Shown: piece after piece, positions 23,116 through 36,000 of the stretch
Position numbering within the stretch: the first letter of the stretch is position 1
Layout of the letters: each line of letters starts with the position of its first letter
From: Myrica gale
Lineage: Eukaryota; Streptophyta; Magnoliopsida; Fagales; Myricaceae
DNA: 64,000 nt
Assembly (NCBI GenBank): GCA_963930655.1
Contig: OZ005618.1
Span: 17,077,001 to 17,141,000 of the forward strand
Reading direction: 5' to 3'
Position numbers and translations under genes: made by a program
The notes under the pieces: model-generated
Told to the model about the DNA's origin: nothing
Seen by the model: the letters and a program-made list of their open reading frames with translations, nothing else
Databases searched by the model: none

Positions 23116-23550
23116 TTAGAATTATGTGCCCTCGATAATCAATTGATTAATCCAGTCCTAATATCTCATATGGAATATAGTGTGGTGGAAGGAATTAATT
23201 GTATGTAAAAGGGCATATTTGCAATAATCTCAAATTCCAGGGATCAATTAAAATATGTTGATGAACTTGATTGTAATTAGTAGAAGTCATAATTATATTA
23301 GAAGAATAGTTCTTCAGTGTTATTCTATGGCTGAAATTTGTCAATCGCAGAGAAAGAGATGCAAAAAGTCAAGTGAAATTAGTAATGCAAAAAACGAAGA
23401 ATTTACAATATTGTCGCAAGGAAAAAGGAAGCAAGACGAAGAAATTACAATATTCGCGCACAGGAAAGAGATGCAAAAAAGGAAGAAATTACATACGTAC
23501 ATTGCTGGGCTGAGCTGGGCTGGCCTGGTTTTATCGCAAAGCTGCCGCTT
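23116..23550. other. No gene recognised
   Basis: An AT-rich stretch with a short repeated motif: AAGAAATTACAATATTSGCGCA-like sequence occurs near 23398-23418 and 23438-23460, next to GGAAAGAGATGCAAAAA copies. The open frame 23255-23578 lacks any recognised domain. Confidence 0.4.
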
Positions 23551-23560
23551 GTTTGTTCGA

Positions 23561-23934
23561 GGAAAATTGATATTTTAGTCTTTAAGTTTTGAGTATTTTT
23601 TTATTTTAGATCTTCATTTTTAATTTTCAAATTTTTAGACCTTGAGTTTTCTTTTTTTGACGAAATGATTCTTTCGTCAGTCTACCGTTCATATGCTTAA
23701 TGACACATGAAGCGGTCGACCGAGTATGTGTTGAAAGCAAGCGATCGACCGCTTCATGACCGGTACAAATTGACTGACTGTCAGAGAGTTCCGTTAAGCA
23801 TATGGACGGAAGACTGACGAAATGACCATTTCGTCAAACAAATAAAACTCAAGGACTAAAAATTTAAAAGGTGAAAATCAAGAACTAAAATAAAAAAGTG
23901 ACCAAAAATATAGATACTAAAAAGTGAATTTCCA
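23561..23934. mobile_element. MITE, 374 bp, long inverted arms
   Basis: The two halves are imperfect inverted repeats (left: TTTTAGACCTTGAGTTTT, GACGAAATGATTCTTTCGTC; right: the complements). Ends GGAAAATT/AATTTCC are flanked by GTTTGTTCGA (23551-23560) and GTTTGTTTGA (23936-23945), a 10-bp near-identical duplication. This suggests a Mutator-like MITE. The loop contains AAGCGGTCGACCG and its partial complement. Confidence 0.65.
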
Positions 23935-24109
23935 GTTTGTTTGACCAGCTTTATCAGTTTATGCTTTATATAATTATTTGAGAAAAGATTATAAAAAAAA
24001 GGGTCTTCAGATCCGATTTTGCCCAGCTTCGAAGCATTGCGAAGCTAAGGCCAGGACAGGAAGATTGGACAGCCGACAATTCAAACCATTTCAGTCAGCT
24101 GTTTTATCA

Positions 24110-24340
24110 CGTCGTGAAGAATTAACTCAAGACCGTGTGATTAACCACCGACTGGAAAAATCCGGGGTGGGTTACAAAAATTGTATTCAATATTAATAAA
24201 AGATGACAACAATATATAGTACACTGAAGCAAAAACAAATGAAGACTGCTTTACACTAAAAATGTGACATTAAACATGAATTCTGCAATCAAATTAAGCT
24301 GGCCATTTAGTCCTTCCTTAGACCGCGCAATCAAATTAGA
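24110..24340. repeat. Diverged segmental repeat, copy 3 (partial)
   Basis: Matches 21665-21890 and 26165-26285 (GGGTxAATTACAAxATT, TTCAATA-TAA-AAAAGATGACA, CATTTAGTCCTTCCTTAGA). Divergence is higher than between copies 1 and 2. Confidence 0.65.
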
Positions 24341-24837
24341 CACACTAACTTACCAGTCTGAGCCTTCCCTTTTTCCACTAAACTCGGCCGAGGAGTTTCC
24401 CGTTTTTCCTGAGGCAAGTGCTCCGCAGATTTTTCTTCTCCTTTTGAAAATATTTTGTTGTTTATATTTGATATTATTTTATTTTTTTCCATGACCTGGG
24501 CCTCGCAGTATTCTCCACCAAAAGTCTTAGGTTCAAATCCTCTCAGGTGCAAACAATTTTTTGAGGTCACTTCCACAGTAAAGCTGAACTTATATGACAT
24601 GAGTGGCTTGGGAGGACTGCACGACTAGGGTTTGCCATGACGTTAAACACACCTTGTGTATATATTGAGTCAGGTCCGTCCGAACTCAGTACACATGAAT
24701 GAGTGCCCGAATTTCTCTCGATTTTAAAAAAAAACATACAATATAATGATGACTCCCAGTTGCTTATTTTAGGAAATAGAGCGTCCTCTTATGGCTGCTA
24801 TCTATGGATCAAAGTTATATGTAAATGATGAACGTGC
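24341..24837. other. No gene recognised
   Basis: Mixed sequence with short open frames on both strands (24264-24494 plus, 24600-24331 minus) that overlap and show no domain. Nothing is supported. Confidence 0.4.
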
Positions 24838-25085
24838 GGTTTATAATTAAATGTTTGTTTAATACGTGCGTTTCTAAATTTTTATGTTGTTAATTCGTAT
24901 AATATATTAATTAACAATGGAATTTATAATGTAAATGTTTGTTTAATACGTATAATATAATGTTTGTAAATTTTATGTTGTTAATACGTATAATATATTT
25001 ACAATGCATTTTATAATATAAATGTTTGTGCTCAATATAATGCATTTTATAATGTAAATATTTGTTTAATACGTATAATATGAGT
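24838..25085. repeat. AT-rich tandem repeat
   Basis: Three to four diverged copies of a unit of about 70-100 bp containing ATGTTTGTTTAATACGT, TTTTATGTTGTTAAT and CGTATAATATA. Confidence 0.65.
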
Positions 25086-25490
25086 TTTTTTTAGAAATAA
25101 CATTTTTTTTTCATGGAAGTATATTATAAATGTTTATTTATTACAGGTGTTATATTATTATGTTGATCAAAATTTTTAAAATAATTTGTAGAATAAATTA
25201 ATCTATGGAATCATTTTTATGTATAACATTCTTAAGTTAGTGTACCGTTTATTATGGATAAATTATAGGAGAAAATATATATCACATACTTGTGCTTTAT
25301 AACATTTTGTAATCGAGACCTGTTCTTTAATTTTTTTTGAACCTAAAGCTCCACTTATTTTGCCGTCTATCAGAAAAAGGAAAATTCTTACGTGGCTTAT
25401 TTTAATCTGAAATGACATATGTATGTGATACTAAATCTTATCTGTTCAAGTTAAAAACTTTGCAATTAAAGAAACAGTTGGATTTAAGTA

Positions 25491-25660
25491 AATAATAATA
25501 ATAATAATAATAATAAGCTCACAAGGGGCCTATTGGCTCCAGACCTTGCGGGGGCGATCAACCCTTAAACTGCTCGGAGGGGGTCCATCGGCCCCCAAAC
25601 GCTCACAAGGGGCCGATAGGCCCTCCACCGTGCACAACGAGGGCAGATCCGCCCACCTTG
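25491..25660. repeat. (AAT)n microsatellite and GC-rich tandem repeat
   Basis: An AAT trinucleotide run (about 25491-25515) is followed by an unusually GC-rich stretch with repeated GCTCACAAGGGGCC (25518 and 25600) and a related GCTCGGAGGGGGTCCATCGGCCCC unit. It stands out against the AT-rich surroundings. Confidence 0.65.
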
Positions 25661-25749
25661 GTTTTTAAAAAAAATAAAAATTATATTTTAATTTAATTTA
25701 ATTTTATCTATTATTTTTAATTTATTTAGCTGTGTAAATAACCTTTTTT

Positions 25750-26587
25750 TTTTTTAAAAAAGGTCACGTATATAGCTAATGTGTCTAAAAATGTGTCACA
25801 TAAATTGTGTCCATATATAACAACAGCAAAACAAATGGAGTCCTAAGATTCACAAATAGAAGAACCACATTCTCAAAATCAAAAAATTTAAAGCATGGTT
25901 CTCGATTCCAAAGTGGCAAAATGGACAAATATGTGATATACATTTTTCCCTAAATTAAATTAAATAGGATCTTAGTTTAGTACTCCTCACTCTTTACGTA
26001 TAATATAATAGATATATTGTACATCTCCCCTATACCAAAAACATTATAAATAACATTACAAAAACACAATGTATCATATGGGTAACTACACATTAAAATG
26101 TGTACATGTTCTAAATTCTACTCATAATATCAATATTAAAATCTCATTTCAGTCACCAGTTTAATTTTTGTGGAAAATTAAACTCAAGACCGTGCAACTA
26201 ACCACTAAATGAAACAACCCAGGGTGAATTACAATATTCTTATTCAATACTAACAAAAGATGACATTAATATAAAGTAACACTTGTGTTTACATATGCGA
26301 TCGCATAGCCTTAAAATTATTGGGAAAATAATTTTATACAACTATGTATAAATATTATATATTATATATATACAGAATAATAAACTATCAAAAATATAAT
26401 TTCAATGTGTAAAATTTCCGGCATCATACAATTTGAAATAAGAGCGTAGAAAACTTTGTGCCTCATATCGTCCCCATAAGCTCGGGAATATATTTCCTGA
26501 TAAAAAAGAAATTTGTCCCTTCATTAAATGTAAAGCCACATTTGCTATTCTTTTGGGTCAATCGAACTACTGAACCCAACAACACAG

Positions 26588-26629
<42 letters not shown>

Positions 26630-26860
26630 GTAGCAAAACCTGAAAGAAAGAGGGGAAAAAACTGAGATAATTTACATTTAAGTAAAGAGACGGAAAAAAT
26701 TGCTCAGAAAAAAATGAAATAAAAAATTGTTCAGAAAAACAAAGAGCATGAAAAAATCCAACAAAAAGAGAAATAATAATAATAAAAAAAGCCCTACACC
26801 CAACCAAATCACAGGGTCAACACATCGAAACCCCGCAAGCAAAATGAAGCAGGGGAGAGC
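25750..26860. repeat. Diverged segmental repeat, copy 2
   Basis: Collinear with 21195-23115 (see that entry), without the LINE fragment. It contains a (GA)n microsatellite at about 26590-26628. Its right end runs into the 3' flank of the TOUSLED-like kinase gene. Confidence 0.75.
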
Positions 26861-27024
26861 CGAGCTACGAAGCCGGCAACTGCAAATGAGGACCTTTACA
26901 AATTATACAAAATATCATACAGGTATGGCAGTCTTTTTGTAAATTTCTACCTTCAGTGTAGAACAAAGGAGGCTCCATAACTTCCTGCTTAGGGGTCCCC
27001 CTTTCCCAGTATATAGCTATACAC

Positions 27025-30000
27025 TTACTTCTTTGAATATGTGAGATATGGATCTTGAGCAATAATTAAAACATCTGGCCTCTCTGCTTGGTTATATGTT
27101 AGACATCGACGGATTAATTCCTGTACACAAAGAGATGCCAAAACAATCATTAAGCTACTCAAATTCTTCCCCCTCTAATCTACCATGATGAAGTCAAGGT
27201 AATGAACCCCGTTCATAGTTTATTTGTAGTGTATATTGTTGACTTTTGAAGCTGAACAAAACAAGTATGATTCTAGAAAAACTATTGCAAAACATCAGCT
27301 TGTCAACAATATGCGATGGGAAGTGAAGCTTGAAATTTGATACGGTGCATCTGCTAGTTATAATAAAAGGAGCTAAAGTTGAAGTTCTTGCAAAGCAAGA
27401 TCCAAGTGTAAATGATCCTGTCTCAAAAATTCTTGAGAACATAGATCATTTATTTTCTTCCCCGAGAACAGGTCCAGCTCAAGAGTAAGGCAAGTTGGGC
27501 CGTGGCCTAAGGCCCCATCGAGAGCAAGCCCCGTAAAGAGCAAAAAAACTATTTGTTTTTGTGTTGTAGATGACTCAAAAAAAACGAAAAGATGACAATG
27601 TTACCATCTGTGGAGTGGACTATCTCTTTACCTATAGTGAGATATGTTTCTCCCATGCCCCCTAATCTTTCTTTTTTAGATTTCTTGTCAAGGGAACTTT
27701 GCTAGAAAAAATGCCCTATAAATTTAATAACAATCTGAGCCATGGGGCCTTGAGATGCCATGTATGAGCGCCCCATAAAAAAAAATTAATGGGGCCTTTG
27801 AATTTTTATATTAAATTTAATAATTTTCAGATAATTTTAAATATTTTATATTAAAATTGATTTAAAAGGCCTAGTAATTTTATACGGCCTTGGGCCCCCA
27901 TTTGGTTTGAGCCAGCCCTGCCCGAGAAGCTACTTACAAAAACTAACTCCATGGACCAAACTCACCTTTGCCTCATTGGAGACGGCAGGCCTGGACGGGA
28001 ATTCAACCTTGCGTGCTTTGATAATCGTGTCTTCACGTAGTATTCGCTCTTGAGTCTGGTCATGCCCAAAAGGGCGTTTGCCAAAAAGCATTTGATAAAA
28101 CAGAATACCAGCTGACCACACATCGACCTGATTTCCAAAAAGCATGTCAGAAAAGGTAGTACCCAGACAAAGAAGAAACAAGGAGAAGGAGAAACAGTTC
28201 AATTGTCTGCAGGAACCAAAGGCAGTGATGCAGTTACTTTGCAGAATGAAAACACTTGGAAAACCCAACTGGACAATCAGTGGGAGCCTTTTGGTGGTTT
28301 GGATAGGCAAGGCATTTGAACTCGACGAGTATCAAATACGCAGTTCAGAATATCCCTTACCTTGGATGAAATGAGAGGTGTTTTGCTAAGCTCGAAACAT
28401 TCAGGAGGCAAATACCTGCAAGTACCAAGAATAAACGTTTGTCAGTTACATTTTCATTGCATCAAACAGAATAACTAATTTCAATTATTACAAGCAAGCA
28501 TAGATGCTGACCATTGTCACTCACCAATATGTTCCGGCCCCCTGGGATGTAAGTTCCATGCCCTGGGATCCAACATCATCTTCCACTATCTTGCTAAGAC
28601 CAAAATCAGTCACTTTTGCAACACCGAACTCATCAATCAGAACATTTCCAGGCTTCAAGTCGTAATGGATAATTTTCCGTGTTCTTTTGTTCAAGTACAC
28701 CAGGCCTTGAAATATCTGTACCATAATTATCCTAGCTTCCCTCTCAGGCAATACAGGAGTTGCTTTAAGAACCGCATCAAGATCTTTCCCTGACAAACGT
28801 AAAATAAAAATAGAAAAGAGAATTAAGGCAAAAAGTGAGAGGCAGGTCTTCTAAATTCATTCATGCCCACAGCTAGTCATCAGATAGATAAAAGTAGTGA
28901 GGAAGTAGATCTACCACTGCAGTACTCTAATACGGTGCAGAATGTATTCTGATCTATCTCAAAAATATCCCAAAGCCGAACAATGTGATGATGCACCAAT
29001 GTCTTGTGAATATTGTACTCCCGAATTGCATGTCGTATGTAACTTTGCTTCTTCTCTTCACTCCACTGAGCGTTCAAACCGTGAAGCTTACATGCGACGT
29101 ATCTATGCTCTACCAAGTCGTATGCCTGCTGGAAATTTCTTACTTCAAATCACTGCAAAAAGGTATATCTTTACAATTGCCATTATTGGCAAAGGAATGA
29201 TCTAGACTTATGCTTCAGTAACCAGAAAGCTTTGTCAACATTGGGGAGTTAAGTACTTAGATTAATGAGGTGCCCTTATTTACTTCACCAATAGTTCTGA
29301 CCTTGTAAACTTCGCTGAATCCACCTTTTCCGAGAAGGTTTAGAAGGGCATATCTATGGTTAAGAATCTGAAAATTATTAAAACGGGAACCATCCTCATC
29401 TCTGATGCGTTTCATTTCACGTATGAGCCTTCCCTTCTCTAGTTCATAGCGTTCCCTCTCACGCATAATAACTTCCTCCTCCTACAGAAAAACCAATCTC
29501 AATGACAGTGGATGTTCTTGAACATCAAAAAACATCTATGCGATCATAATTATAACTGAAGGAAAAACAGATAACCAATGCAACAGAATCACATAACAGT
29601 TGATCTTACACGTTTGATGCTGGCCAGACGGGATTTATAAATCTCATCTTGGATGAGAAAATCTTCTTCTTGTAGTCCTATTTCCGCATCAACTGTGTCA
29701 CCCTTATCTTCAAGAAGCATTGAGTGCCATTAGTACTCATGAAGTTTCTAAACAAGAAAGTCATAGGAAGTTACTGACTAATATATACGGGCCAGTGCCT
29801 GATCAAATCGATCAGATTACGTATGAACAAGGTTCAAGTCTGCTAATTTGTTAGGACGCCTCATGAAACATATAACAAGAGATGATTTAACTTCAAGTGT
29901 GAGCCAGAAATTCTTCTTTCCAGATCAAGAGGTTGAGTAATTTGGAAAAAAGAGAGAAAGAAGCAGAATAAGAAGGATATATTGGTCATTCATAATTATA

Positions 30001-33000
30001 TGTAAAACCCAGGCAGCAAAGTTGACCACTTTGTATACGGCACAGGGCCACTCAAGACATCATCTATGCCTGTATATATAACCAGACTTATCGAAGCCTG
30101 ACGCAACCACAGCAGGATAAATACTACATTGAAGACACAGAAGACCGTTAGAAGAAGGAGAAAGACAGGAAAAACTTCAGAAGTACCAAAATACTAGATC
30201 TTGAACCACAGTAAATTCTTTGTCTAGATCGTATACATGCAAGTACGTGCCAGCTTGGAGCTGACACAATCAATCTGTGACAGCAAGTGGAAAGGCAGAA
30301 TTTTCCATGGTCACTTTAAAAATGCCCAAGTGATAAATTCAAGAGACAGATTAGACATTCCCAGATCATTGATCTAGACCTGTCAGAAGTAATTCCAGAG
30401 CAATGGGGAAGTAGGAGTAACTTTTCACAACATCAATAATTTACCAGACTGTCTTTTCTTCAATGATTTCCGCTGCCGCTCAACAGCCTCCTTAGCTTCA
30501 AGTAATTGTCTCTAGTAAAAGGCATAATCATGCGAACACTACCATCAGCTACAAATTATTTTGGTTAGATTCAACTTTTAAAAGTATATGAAAAACACAG
30601 AAGGAATTTTGGATAGCATCACTGAAAGAACAGACCTTCCTACATTGGCAGATCATAATCAATAATCGAGAAACACATGTTTAAAATAACGTGTCCTGTT
30701 CTTTTGGTGTCTGGGAACCTCTATTCCTAGAAATGAAGATAGTTATCTATTTTTATAAGTAGTCACAAAATGCAACCAGTAACCTAAAAATATTTTTAAC
30801 CTTAAATGGGTTGATAAGATCCGTCTACAAAGGCAAAGAAGTACAATTTCTTTTTAGGTTGCTTTTAGTAAGTAGAAAACGTCATCCAGATTGATTTCAA
30901 TACCATATGTATAATCCCTGAATAACATATAATACCATATATATTCTGCTTAATGCTTCCTCTACGTAATTATGGGAATCACTATGGGGTGCTGTACCAG
31001 GGGATCCTCAGCACAAAGTAAACATGTGAATTTACAATCATTACTAGGGCTAAAGCAATTTCCCAAATGCCACTAGAACTTTCTTGGTGATATGCCCAAA
31101 ACCTTTGAAAATCATCAATTTTTTTTTTATGATGGTGTCTCTGATTTTGATTTAACTTATTCTCAAACGAGTATTATTTACATATTGTTTCAATAAGCTT
31201 GATATATTCCCCATGGAAATGCACTATAAACAATTTCCAAGTTTTTGAATGATTGAGCTTCTGAAAGTGGTTAAGGACCCATAGTAGTGCAGGCTATCAG
31301 AACTTAAAATTGATTCTAGCCTGTTGTGAGCGGACATAAAAAGTGAAACAGGTTAATCATGGGAGATGAACAAATATCAATGAGAATGTTATAAGGATTG
31401 ACCTTTTAAAAAACGAATTGCATATAGTGGTTATAGGAAGAAAGTAATCAAAACTAGAATCCCAACAAAGCTTAACCACTAATGAGAAGCATCAAATTCC
31501 TAGACCAAGGGAGTAGATGATAAAAATTATTTATCCATCAACTTCTGTTTACATATAGTGGTTGTGATAAACACATTAGAAAAGTCATTATGTACCTGAA
31601 AATACTTCACGTCGCATAATAAGTAGGATAGCATAAGGTGGCAAAAAGTTAATTGTGGCTAAAATGGAGAAGTCAACATATGAACAAAGTCACTCTTTTA
31701 TGGGAAAATGTAAACCACAGACCACCTGGGATTGCACTCAGGCGCTCATTCTCAAACTCCAAGTTATGGAAGAGGCGTTGTCATTGGGACTAAAGACCCT
31801 GGCATGCGAAGAAAGCTCAAAACTAAGAGAATCTATTTTAAATAAGTAAAAAGAATTCTGGAAAGAGCATACAAGATGAGAATTGAGATCCTTCAACACT
31901 TGCCCATCTTCCCATGTCTCTGATATGACAGTTCCAGCTCTGCAATTCACAACAAAACATGATCAATCAAGTACAAAGTAAAAGATGGAAGATGCCCAAA
32001 TAATAGGAAAGGTTGAGCTTTATTTGGATAAAGGGGAATTCTCTAGCATAAAGGGATGCAAAGAGTTGACAACAGTAAGGATAAGTCAATGCTTTGCTGA
32101 TATAGCACAAAAGTATTTAATGCTTCTCTAGCTCATAACATACTGCCTCACATTTTCTTGCACATGCCTCACCAATTCAACATGATGTTATGCCTTAATA
32201 TTGTAGTGTGTCAAAAATCCACTAAAAACAGTTTCTGTGCTATGTTCATGGACAAATGCTCTAACGATAGAACCTGTGTCCTTCAGATCTTATCAATTAG
32301 TGAAAAAATGTCAAAACAGGAAAAAACTAGTAACTCAGAAGTCCCACTTCTAAATGCTTTTTCTCCAAATCTCTCCTTTAAAAAGAGAACTAAAGAATCA
32401 ATAGTTGATGAAGTCATAAAAAGTCTCAGATGACAGACTTTTCCTACACCAGATGTGACTATTTTATGCAAAAGAAGGAATAACAGATCTCCTGAGATTG
32501 TACCTCAAACATTTCTCGGCTCTTCATGATCGTATAATAGCACCAAGAGTAAACATCTTTGGGTTAAGGTATACTAACAACTTTCTATTTGAGTTATCTT
32601 GCTGGCATTCTGTGCGAAATTCTTTTGTTGCTATCAACATCCAGCAAAACAATTTATTTTGACAGAAATCAAAGAAAACCTCAAGAACCTAAATGATGAC
32701 AACGATGATTGGCAGCTAAAACCACCAATGTGCCAGTGGAGCTTGAACAAAGGAAAAGATTCAGCTGAGAGCTGTTCTGGACAGAAAACGAGTACCTCAA
32801 GGATGTTCCCATTTATATCAAGCATATTGTAATGACCCAAGAGCAGCGTTAGCCACATCTGCGCTTTGACTTCAAAAGGACTAGTCAAAGTTGCTTTTGA
32901 AGCCCCTTGGAACATATATAAGTCCTAGTTCTACCCAATAAGCACCAATGTGGGACTTAGCCTTACACTATTCACTAATTATTCTTTCTTTTCTCCCACT

Positions 33001-36000
33001 CCATGTGGGACTCGGGGTGTCACAATTCCCCCCCCCCTTAAATCTCTGACGTCCTCGTCAAGACCGCCAAGCCCACATTAGTACTCTGGGGCATCGCTAG
33101 CCACATCTACGCTTTAACTTCAAAAGGACTCGTGAAGATTGTTTTTGAAGCCCCTCGGAACATATACAAGTTTCAGTTCTACCCATTAAGCATCCAATGT
33201 GGGACTTGGCCTTATACTATTCACTAATCATTCTTTCTCTTCTCCCACTCCATGTAAGACTCAAGGTGTCACACATATACATGTGTGCAAAGAAGTCTCA
33301 ATTAAGCATTTTTACCATTGAGTTTAAAGATAACAAATGCATTGCAAGATATTCAAACAAAAACTCTAACCTAAATGTGAGATTACAGTTAAGCATGCAG
33401 CATAAAATCTCTAAAGTAGACAGCGCAAACAAGCCAAGCATTAGACTGCTTCAAAGTTCAAGTTATAAAAATGTGAGTAGGACTATTATCGAGTTGAGTT
33501 GAAGCACATACTGAATACTCAAGCTTGGTTCTTTTACTTTCTCTTTTTTCTTAAGCACAAGTCAGGGTTGAGCTTATTGCCAAACTTGAAAATATGTTTA
33601 TGCTTGGTTCAATTACTTTTAAACAAGCTTGAACTTGTTCGTGAGCTGCATCACTATATATACTACTTCCTCATAAATCATTTCCATCACTGAATTTTAT
33701 ACATTCTAATAAATTCGTTTAATCAGTAGTTTTTTTTAATAAATAAGAAGTTCTATTAAAGAAAAAGGAAAAAAGAGCAGTACAAAGATTGTACTGAATG
33801 AAATTACATCATACAAACGAAAAAGCTTAAGAAATTCTGGAAATCTAGAAAAGGGCCACCCAACAACGGATTAGCTCAGAAAAAGAGATTAAGCATCAAA
33901 CCACCCTGCAATCTCTCAATAGACAAAGAAGAATCCTCAAAACAACGCCTATTCCTCTCCTTCCAAAGGCTCCACCAAATGCAAGGAGGAATCATCACCC
34001 AAATAATCTTAGCGAATGGATCCTTAAACTTTCTCCCCCAACAAATCAAAACATCCCCCACCCGCTCCGGCATAACCCAATGATGATTAACCATACAGAA
34101 AAATGCTGCCACATGCCTCTCGCCATCGGACAATGTAATAAGACATGGTTAATTGACTCTCCATCTCCCTTACACAAATAGCACCAATCAACCACATAAA
34201 GACCTCTACACCTCAAGTTATCAGTAGTCAAAATCCTACTATGCATAGCCTCCAAAACAAAGGAGACTCTTGTTGGAACTTTAGATTTCCAAATCCGACG
34301 CCAAGGGAATGACACAGATCTACCACCATCAAGCATACCATAGAACGACTTAACAGAAAAAATATCATCCTTATTATCCACCCAACACAACTTATCCTCC
34401 ACACCTCAATGTATCTCCAACTCATAAAGGATGGAATAAAATGACAAAAACTCTTCCAACTCTCAATCATTTGCACTTCTTAAGAACTGAACATTCCAAC
34501 CAACAGAGCGAACATCATCCTCCAAACAATCCACCATTTGGATACATGGAAAGGGAAAACACCTAGGAAAAGAGCACCTCAAAGGACGATCCCCACACCA
34601 CGCATCATGCCAAAACCTCGTCCTTTCCCCATTTCCCACCACCACCCGAGTATGCTCCCTGAAAGACTCCCAACCCTTGCTTATATGCTTCCAGAGACTA
34701 ACCCCAAAAGACCCACAAGGAGGCACTCTCCCGCAATGGCGCCATATTTCTCCTTAATAATACTCCGCCACATACAATCTCTCTCATTGGCAAACCTCCA
34801 TAACCATTTACCCATCAATGCTTTATTAAACATATAGAGACCCTTGATACCCAAGCCACCACAATCAATAGGAGAACAAACTGTATTCCAATTAAGATGG
34901 AATTTGTGAACCTCATCATCGCTTCCCCACAAGAAAACTCTTTGCAACTTCTCCATTCTAGAAGCAACCTTAAATGGAAGTGGGAAAAGAGAAAGAAAGT
35001 ACGTAGGAAGACACGAAAGCGTAGACTTAATCAAAGTAACACGACTTCCCTTTGATAAGTACATACGCTTCCACCCAGCCAACAAGATCCCACCCCAAAT
35101 ATGAACACTCTTAAATCGAGCTCCCAACGGAAGACCCAAATACGTCATAGGCAAAACAGACACCCTGCAACCCAAAAGAGAAGCCAACTCCACCACATTA
35201 GTGACATTACAAATATGAATCACCTCAGACTTAGACAAATTAACCTTCAATCTAGAAACTGCCTCAAAACATAAAAGCATGCACCGGAGACTACGAAACT
35301 GAGACTCCTTAACCCCACAGGAAATCAACGTATCATCAGCAAACAGCAAGCGGGAAACACAAACCCCTTCCCTATTAACCCCAGAGGTTCTGAAGCCCTT
35401 AATAACACCAACCGAGTCCAACCTAGACATAATACGAGAGAGTGCTTCCATCACAATGACAAATAACAGAGGAGATAAGAGATCACCTTGCCTCAAACCA
35501 TAAGAACTACCAAAAAATCCCTCAGGAGAGCCATTCACCAGCACTGAAAACTTAACCGAGGAAATACAAAAATAGATCCACCTACACTTCTCTCCAAACC
35601 CACATCTCCTAAGAAGGTAAATCACAAAATCCCAATTCACATGATCGCAAGCTTTGTGGATGTCTAGCTTACACAACATGCCTGACTCACCAAAACTCTA
35701 CCAAGAATCAATACACTCATTCGCAATCAACACCGAATCCAGAATCTGCCTACCACGAACAAAGGCATTCTGAGATGGAGCTATAATTTTATCCAACACT
35801 ACCTTTAACCAGTTAGCCAACACCTTAGAAAGACTTTTATAGATTCCCACCACCAGATTGATAGGATGGAAATCTTTCCACTTAACCGCACTCGGCTTCT
35901 TTGGGATGAGAACAATAAAGGAGTTCAAACTACGAACGAATTTAGTCAATTTACCACCACAGGCAAATTCATTGAACATCAAAAGCACATCTCCTTTTTG

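Noticed and set aside
28144-28374. Plus-strand open frame of 76 codons
   Set aside because: It is antisense to kinase exons 28127-27966 and 28415-28361 and their intron; no domain.
28525-28789. HYD in place of HRD as a sign of a dead kinase
   Set aside because: HYDLKPGN is the normal catalytic-loop sequence in TOUSLED-like kinases of plants and animals.
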